Of a stretch of DNA of 64,000 nt, positions 57,315 to 64,000 are shown piece after piece; the stretch's first letter is position 1; each line of letters starts with the position of its first letter. The notes under the pieces are model-generated. The model was not told the origin of the DNA. It saw only the letters and a list, made by a program, of their open reading frames with translations, and searched no databases. Origin of the DNA: Vesta saturnalis. Taxonomy: Eukaryota; Arthropoda; Insecta; Coleoptera; Lampyridae. The stretch covers positions 3,747,001-3,811,000 of the forward strand of contig JARFJB010000091.1 in assembly GCA_036346205.1 (NCBI GenBank). The letters run 5' to 3'. A program made the translations under genes and the position numbers.

Positions 57315-58673
57315 CAGAGTGGACCAAAAGTCTGGAAACGCCCAATTATCTCGTAAATTGCTAGTCCGAAGTGTACAAAATTTGACATAAGTTTATTTTG
57401 GGATACGGAGATTCCAGATTTCACATTGGCAATGTTGCCAGATTTGCCGTTTCTCTGATATTATTAGTCATTTTGGTTTTTTAAATACTTCACCCTGTAT
57501 ATGCAGCCATTATGTAATTTAGAAGGTTTAAATACGTAAAACAGAAGTCTGGCAACGCCTAATTGTCTCAATAAATTAGTTAATACTAGCTATTTTCAAC
57601 TACATTAAAACGTAACAATTGAAAGGTTACAACATTTTTAACATAATGATAACTTAATTAAATGTTCAAAATGTGCACCATTTGTGAGTTGACAGTACCC
57701 TAGTAGATGGTATAATGCATCTACCACATTTCTCCATGATTGTATAGAAATTAATCGAGATTCATAATAATTCGTTGCCTTAGCTCTGCAAGACTTCATG
57801 GTTTAGTTTTGTACACTGAATTTTTCAAGTATCCCCAATAAAAATAATCTTTAGGATTGAAATCAGGTGAGCGTGGAGCCCATTAAATACTACCTCGTCT
57901 ACCAATCCATCGTCCTAAAAATATCTCATCTAAATAACGCCGAAAATTTACACCAAAATGAGCTGGAGCTCCATCTTGCTGAAACCATATCTGATTAAAA
58001 TTTGCTCCAAACACAATTTCACTTGGAAGTAGCATTTCGTACTTATCTGACCCTAAATTTCCTTCGGTAAAGAACGGCCCAATTAACTGAGTACCCACTA
58101 TTATACCGGACGATACATTTAATGTTTCTGGTCTTTGAGTATGGTTTTCATGCATCCAGTACTTTAAATTATGTCGATTTACACAAGTTGGGTACTTCAC
58201 TATAAGATCTTTTTCTGTCGCCGTACACTCACATCATTGGAATAGTAATTCGTTCTTTTTCACTAAAAACCATTTTAGAGAAACAATTTACTTTGCAAAA
58301 CTTTTGAAAACACATCAAACTATTGTTAGTTTTATTTAATAATGTAAATAGTGAACTAATGTCAAAATTACAGCATTTTATATTTAAACATTTAAATTTC
58401 TTCAAATCTACATATTTTTGCACATAAAATCATGTGTTACATATGGCTGAACTCGTATTGAGGAGGAGATTCCAATAATGACTGCATATACAGGGTGATG
58501 TATTTAAACAATCAAAGTGACTAATAATATCAGAGAAACGGCAAATTTGGCAACATTGCAAATGCCAAATCTGGAATCTCCGTATCCCAAAATAGGCTTA
58601 TCCCAAATTTTGTACAATTCGGATTAGCAATTTACGAGATAATTGGGCGTTTCCAGACTTTTGGTCCACTCTG
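57315..58673 (-). mobile_element. Mariner-family deletion derivative
   Basis: The ends CAGAGTGGACCAAAAGTCTGG are identical on both sides for 21 bp and flanked by TA (57313-57314 and 58674-58675). The arms run about 190 bp, to CACCCTGTATA near 57500 and its mirror near 58490. The minus-strand transposase has lost its middle, leaving a 1.36-kb element. Confidence 0.9.
57660..58273 (-). pseudogene. Mariner-type transposase (D,D41D), D1 region deleted
   Basis: It starts MVFSEKERITIPMM at 58273, covers about 30 residues of the first HTH with a stop, then jumps to CVNRHNLKYWMHENH, which normally follows D1. The second HTH and D1 are therefore deleted. D2 is in FQQDGAPAHFG near 57990. D3 lies in WAPRSPDFNPKDYFYWG near 57860, 41 codons after D2, behind a TAA. 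The tail NGAHFEHLI near 57665 is recognisable after a frame change. It is non-functional. Confidence 0.82.
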
Positions 58674-58789
58674 TATGTAATATGAGGTGGTTTCACCTGG
58701 GTACCACTGGGCAGCAAAAGTCAACACTATTAAAACATTCATTTTATTAATAATATAGCAATATTACATTTTTTATGATAATCAACAAA

Positions 58790-59712
58790 ATAGTCTTTTT
58801 ACTCAGACAAAGAGCGATATCACATTTGGAACACGCCCACTTGCTTCGGGGCAGTCCTCACTTAGAGCTACACATTCCGCATCGCCTGGATGCTCCGTAA
58901 AGAAACATGTGTTCAGCTTCACACAATCTTCTCTCTATTGGGACTCGGAAAGTTTTTAGATAGATTATAAGCATTGCACCCGCACATCTTTATCGACATA
59001 GCCCATATGCAAATTATAATCCTTTACAATTTCTGGTCATTTGATTTGCTCCTTGACACCGTTTCGTTTTTTCCTATCTACTTCTCCAACAATATCAACA
59101 GAGTGAAATTTGCTTGCTAACATTACTACCTCGGTTCATACCAAATCTATGGTTATTCGGATTTTTTCGGATAGTACCGCACGCGTAAACATGTTCATTT
59201 TTCAACTCCCTTAGAAGGGACAAAGACGTAAAAAATTGTCAAAGTATACCTTATGAAACTTTACAATGAGTGATCTAGTCAAGTCCGTTACGATTCTAGT
59301 CCCTTAATTTTTCTCCAGTGAATCTGCCACTTTGCCAGTGTAGATTTAGACCTGGTCAATGTATCCACTCGATGTCCGGATTCAGGTACTGTATCCGCGT
59401 TTGATGGGTTTATTGGACATGAATTGGTTTAGTAAGGACCTGCCTTTGAAAAGGATCGACTCTTCGAAGGAAATATTATCTGTAGAAGCATAATAATTAA
59501 AATTTTTTGATAACTTCGTCAATACGGGGCGCACTTTGTATAAGTTATGTTAACCAGGCTCTTCCCGCCTTGCTTGTTAAACATTATCGTTCAAGTGTGA
59601 ATTACCCAAGAGCCAATCAAAACGAGTATTAAGAATAATGCTGCAGATAAAGCTATCGCGAATTTCCGAATGGCCTGACCAATAGTCGCAATCAATATGT
59701 TTATGCCGAATA
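58790..59712 (-). pseudogene. piggyBac-family transposase relic
   Basis: The minus-strand translation follows piggyBac order: DYWSGHSEIRDSFI and NTRFDWLLGNSHLNDN near 59700-59590, LYKVRPVLTKLSKNFNYY near 59535, the D1 region SFEESILFKGRSLLNQFMSNKPIKRG near 59470-59400 (E where catalytic D is expected), SGYIDQVxIYTGKVADSLEKN, then KVYFDNFLRLCPF (D2 region). It ends with KEQIKWPEIVKDYNLHMGYVDKDV near 59050 (D3 region) and a cysteine-containing tail near 58850. Stops and frame changes are frequent. Terminal repeats and TTAA flanks were not identified. It differs from the transposase at 28484. Confidence 0.78.
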
Positions 59713-60264
59713 TGCCTTTATTACAAATCGGTGTTAATTTATACAAATCCGGTAATAAACCGCCCATATCTCCTTAGGGGTTAGGAAATGGGAAAAATTG
59801 AACATAACCATTTTTGATTAAAATGGTTCACAGAATACGTATACGGATTCTTCGTAGTTCCCCCGCGGACACCATGTATTACTAAATTTAGTACTCTGTG
59901 CATAGCTCTAGTTTTCCAATATTAGTTTTAGTAAAAAATGTTTACATAAATGTTTCACATTACAGTATTAATAGTTGCAGTCAATAGATTTTCTTTTGTG
60001 TTTACCAAAATAAAAAATAAAACAATGACTGGGCCAAATTATATGATTCTGGGCTCGTATAATCATAATTACAGCCTGCCTTTATTAATGCAATTATGAA
60101 ATTAGTTTACTCATTATTTTCTGATTATATCGTGATCTCATTATTAATTGATATTTTATGTGCCAAATTTCTACACATAATGTAAAATGAAATAAATAGT
60201 GACAGTTTTTATATGACCTGAAGTATTTAGTCTTAGGCAAGTATATAAACATAAGATTTATGAA

Positions 60265-60500
60265 AATGTAAACTTTCACCATTAACACTCATAATAAAAT
60301 ACTTATCTTTTTTGGGGTTTTTTAATGGTGTACTTTAAATTATACAATCTAAACGTTTCGATAACACTTACAGTTATCTTCGTCAGTAGTAATGTTTGGT
60401 AAAAATTGTTAAAGATGTAGTAAACAATTTTGTTAAATTTGAAAAATTAAAACATAAACATAAGCCTGCTATATAAGATTTATAAATTATTAATTTAATA
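60265..60500 (-). repeat. Penelope-associated repeat with hammerhead-like motif, copy A
   Basis: It matches 61140-61440 in the same orientation: GTAAACTTTCACCATTAA, AAAATACTTATCTTTT, TTAATGGTGTAC, then the motif region and CCTGCTATA further on. On the minus strand the motif reads CUACUGACGA (60389-60380), a stem GATAAC/GTTATC, then GAAACGUUUAG (60359-60349). UAG can pair with the CUA before CUGACGA, and ACGU is self-complementary. One extra base lies between the core A9 and stem II. Confidence 0.6.
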
Positions 60501-61139
60501 ACTCGTTTCGATTGTTTTCTTATGTTTGGGAATGCAAATTTTACTTCATGAACAATACGAAAAGACCATTTCCATTATTGAGAACTGATTAATGATAAAA
60601 AATATTTAACATTCGGTAATGGCGAACTTTTCAAACCTCCTCAGAACTCCTTCGCATGATTCAGTCTTCCATATATTTAGTACTGAAAGATGAAGATCTA
60701 GGACCTTTTTCCACATATGAAAAGTGTTTTATTTATGTCGCCATGTTGTAGAGTAAGGAATTTTGTGACTGCTGCGACCCGTATTCCTGAAGTATGAGTA
60801 CAGGAATTCCGCTTTCTTCATTCACAATATTATTTGGAGTAAGTGTTCGAATCATGGGCTAAATTAGTTTTGAAACAAGTGCGTTTCCTTTCTTCCGTCT
60901 ACCATCCCTCTTCTACCATATAAGTTTTGGCATTCCTCAAGTCTGATTCCTCTATTTCGGTCTGATCGCCACTAACTGACGCAAGAATCATTGCTAATTC
61001 AGGATCTCAATCGAAAAGGACAATGCCACCTGTTCAATGTCAATGGAATCATAATGAGTGGTAGGAAAAAATTGTTAATTTCTATTAACTTTTAAAATTT
61101 TTGCATTGTAAAAATATCTACAAAAACTTAAAAATGTAA

Positions 61140-61440
61140 TATGAAAATGTAAACGTTCACCATTATTAATACATAAGTAAAATACTTATCTTTTACGTTT
61201 TTAAATGGTGCATTTTTCTTTCGATAATAATTACAGTTATCGTCCTCAGTAAGTGGTAATATCCATAAGAATTACTTGAGATATTGGAATAAATTTTTAA
61301 AATATGAAAAAGATGAAAACGAAAACATAAACCTGCTATAACAGTTTAATAAACGTATAAAGCCATCTGTGGAATCTAATTTTATGTAGTAAAGAGTAGC
61401 TATATCTTTATTAAATTTAATATTATCAAACTGCCTTGAA
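61140..61440 (-). repeat. Penelope-associated repeat with hammerhead-like motif, copy B
   Basis: This is a direct repeat of copy A, located 3' (minus strand) of the Penelope-like coding relic, where a pseudo-LTR would lie. On the minus strand CTGAGGA (61249-61243) is followed by a 6-bp stem CGATAA/TTATCG and GAAA (61222-61219). An inverted fragment of the same repeat (AAAAGATAAGTATTTTA) occurs at about 63160-63215 on the other side of the relic. Confidence 0.58.
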
Positions 61441-61839
61441 GATGAGGAATCAGAACGCCCTGTAACGGACGAAGGTTAACAATGAAAAATGTCATGATCA
61501 AAGAACAAATTTAACAAAATTTTATCAAATTATGATGTAAGGTGAAGAACTTTAATTTGGTAATTGATAACAGCATTCACAAATAGAAACTTGACATGTG
61601 AATTAAAGATCTTGCCAAATCTAACAAAGAAATAGTTTTTGTTAATAATTACAATTATTATTTTACAGTGAAAATACAACTTATATAATAGGTAAAGGGT
61701 TAACCTCTAGGTGTAGAAAAGAACCTAGATATACCAAAAGCTAAAATTGTGCATTTTTTTTGATATAATATGCCAAAACTTATTTAAACGGAGATTTTCT
61801 TTTAATCTATTAGGATGTTCACGTTGTAAACTAATACAA

Positions 61840-63080
61840 TAATGAGATTGCCTTGACAATATTTCCATAGTATCAAATTGAATGTCATCATTTAAATTAT
61901 TTAAGGCATGCTCAGCTACCGCAGATTTATCTGATTGACCTAGTCTACAACATCTCGAGTTCTTTACGTCTTGTTTCTAAGCTGCGTTTTGTCGTGCTAA
62001 TGTACGCTTTACCACAAGAACAAGATAACCTATACACTCCGGAAGAAGACAACGGGTTTGAAACATGTTTAGTTGACCTTCAGTGTTCTTTAATACATTC
62101 TTGTGGGTTTAAAAACAGACCTAATGCCATGATTAATTAGAATTTTTTCAATTCTATCTGTAACATCAGTTATAAGAGGAAGAAAACCAGTACCAACATT
62201 AAGCACTGGTTTTTCTTTATGATTATGTCTTGCAGGTGTAATAACACTATTATCTTTAAGTGAATATTCATTAGCTTGCAGTGATTTTGTTAAATATTTA
62301 TATTTGGTTTTCAAAAATTTAGAATTACAAATTCGTTTAGCACGATCCACTAAAAATTTAATTACACAAAATATTTGACCTGATGGTCGTTTGATAATGT
62401 ATGAAGGTATCTATCAGTGTGTGTTGGCTTTTGGTAAACCTTAAAAGATAGTGAATGATTAGTTTTAGATATTAGTATCTTAAGAAATGCTAAACTTTCT
62501 TCAGTCTCCTTCTCCATGGTAAACTAAAGGCTTGGATGGTTACCATTTTTAAAACTAAAAATTTATCTAGTGCGTTTTCTTTATGTCTCCAAATAACAAA
62601 TGTGTTATCTAGATATCTATATCAAACTAAAGGTTTTTTAGGTGAATTATGTAAAGCTAATGTTTTAAATCTTTCCATGTAAAAATTAGCTGCAACAGTA
62701 CTAAGAGGGTTATCCATCGCTACGCCATCTAGCTGTTCATAGAATTTCTTAGTCCATTGAAAAAAAGTCATTGTAAGATAGCGCTGAGAATAAATAGTTA
62801 TGTTTTTTGGAAAAATATGATCATTATATCCAATAGTTTCTTTTAAAGGGATTTTTGTAAAAAGTAAAACAACATCAAAACTGACTATTATATCATCTTC
62901 ATCAATTTTGAAATTATGTATTTATTTTTTCGGCAGAATTTTTAATATTATGGGGTGTTTTACCTATATGAGGTTGTAATAAAAATGTAAGATGTTTTGT
63001 AACAGTGTATATGTAGAAGAACCAATTGCACTAACAATAGGCCTTAAGGGAACGTTAATAGACCATTTATTATTGGAAGA
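61840..63080 (-). pseudogene. Penelope-like element relic: reverse transcriptase and GIY-YIG endonuclease
   Basis: The minus-strand translation gives, in order: PIVSAIGSSTYTVTKHLTFLL near 63040; SFDVVLLFTKIPLKETI near 62890; FFQWTKKFYEQLDGVAMDNPLSTVAANFYMERF near 62760-62680, a reverse-transcriptase core; and YRYLDNTFVIW near 62610, where the catalytic YVDD has become YLDN. The thumb region follows (SQHTLID). Then FKPTR, GVYRLSCSCGKAYISTTKRSLETR near 62045-61980 is the GIY-YIG endonuclease that marks Penelope-like elements. Frameshifts, stops and the D-to-N change make it inactive. The 5' end and full element limits are not resolved. Confidence 0.85.
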
Positions 63081-63089
63081 GCTACAGAG

Positions 63090-64000
63090 TTAGTTTTTTT
63101 TTTCTATTCAGGAATAGATTATAATTTGATAAGTATCTTAACTTTTAAAAGAACCTTTTTTTTAAAACCCAAAAGATAAGTATTTTAATTATAAAAATGC
63201 AATAGTGATAAATGTTAATTATATCTTCTCACTGTGATTGATATTGTCTTTTTATTAGCGTTAAAATTATTTGTTTTATTAATATTTAATTGATGAAAGT
63301 CAAAAATGTCAATGAAGAACAGGCTACTAGATTTGGCAGTTTCTAGAGTTTATTGCTATATAGTGTGTTAGGTTTCTATCCAATAACTGTCAGTTTTACT
63401 GCGAGCACTAAAAAAACTTTCTTCATAATTTAAGCTGCGTTATTCCCTCCGGTCCATACACTCGATGGACGCTGAGCAACTCGCACTTCACTGAGCAGCA
63501 TAGCACAAGTTGTGTTTGTCTATTTCGGTGCATCACCAACAAATAAAAAAAAGCAATGAAAACAAAGTACTAAGAAGTACAGGAGCGACATAACTAATTA
63601 TATAATTAAATAATGTGTAGATAACTAACAGTACTATTACTATATGTAGATCAGAACTAAGAAGCAGAAGAGAGTAAAATTGCACCTAAATTACGAGTAT
63701 CGGGTTATTAAAAGATGATACTAGTCATTTGGGATAGTGGATGAAACAGTAACGAGAAACAGTTTTCCAAGGAAGTTGTACTTTTCTTCCCCCGAAGAAT
63801 GCAGTTTCGTTTTTTTAGAATAACAAATTTTGCTAAAGTTTGTTATTTTCCTATAAAATACGACAATAGAACTTTCAAGTCAAATGAAAAAAAATCTTTT
63901 GCTAATGCGTCTGGCGATCAATATGCATAGAAAACTAGAGTGAGAATGACATGCTTTTAAATTTATTGTTTATTGTACATATAATTTAAACCTATTAATA
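63090..64000. other. No gene seen
   Basis: 63150-63215 is an inverted fragment of the Penelope-associated repeat. The rest holds no supported feature. Confidence 0.5.

Noticed and set aside
59860..59890. Possible LTR edge with primer-binding-site-like TGGTGTCCGCGGGG on the minus strand
   Set aside because: No second LTR, no gag/pol remnant and no defined LTR start were seen, so a retrovirus-like element cannot be supported.

Overview
This is an AT-rich stretch of an animal nuclear genome, almost certainly an insect. The evidence is a Zic/odd-paired exon ending at a GT splice donor, tRNA-derived SINEs, TA-rich microsatellites and a dense load of Tc1/mariner, pogo and piggyBac elements. I cannot name the order; a beetle-like or other large, TE-rich genome would fit. 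All calls come from reading sequence and translations by eye. No search or alignment was run.

Only one host protein-coding feature is convincing: the first coding exon of an odd-paired (opa/Zic) orthologue at 14085-14898 (+). It carries the ZOC motif and zinc fingers 1-3 and stops at a phase-1 donor. No later exon was recognised, so if the locus is contiguous its first intron runs to the end of the window (more than 49 kb). An Inr/DPE-like promoter candidate lies about 240 bp upstream of the start codon. About 2.7 kb further upstream is a six-copy ~438-bp satellite-like array (9445-12145) with an alternating, dimeric organisation.

Nearly everything else that can be identified is a mobile element, often nested. 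Five Tc1/mariner elements of rosa-like type (three count as D,D41D) have unusually long terminal inverted repeats: 2517-5957, 25686-27800, 33622-36036, 44711-46881 and 57315-58673. A second mariner lineage is at 6308-7618 (inside a SINE) and 31142-32870. Classic mariner transposase relics are at 37975-38880 and 39030-40077, and a Tc1-like fragment at 18960-19260. A pogo-type element is bounded at 48210-51012. piggyBac is represented by a 2.4-kb element (28207-30626), a 1.06-kb non-autonomous element (52956-54011) and a transposase relic (58790-59712). A Penelope-like retroelement relic lies at 61840-63080.

The observations most worth following up are: hammerhead-ribozyme-like motifs conserved in a dispersed repeat found beside the Penelope-like relic and, as inverted pairs, at 8960-9270 and 33095-33480; spliceosomal-type introns that restore frame inside two mariner transposases; mariner elements with ~0.2-0.9 kb TIRs, in one case overlapping the transposase N-terminus; two clean nested insertions (a mariner in a SINE and a piggyBac element in a fold-back repeat with recognisable empty sites); and palindromic or short repeats near the ends of the piggyBac and pogo elements. 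All transposases seen carry disabling lesions.
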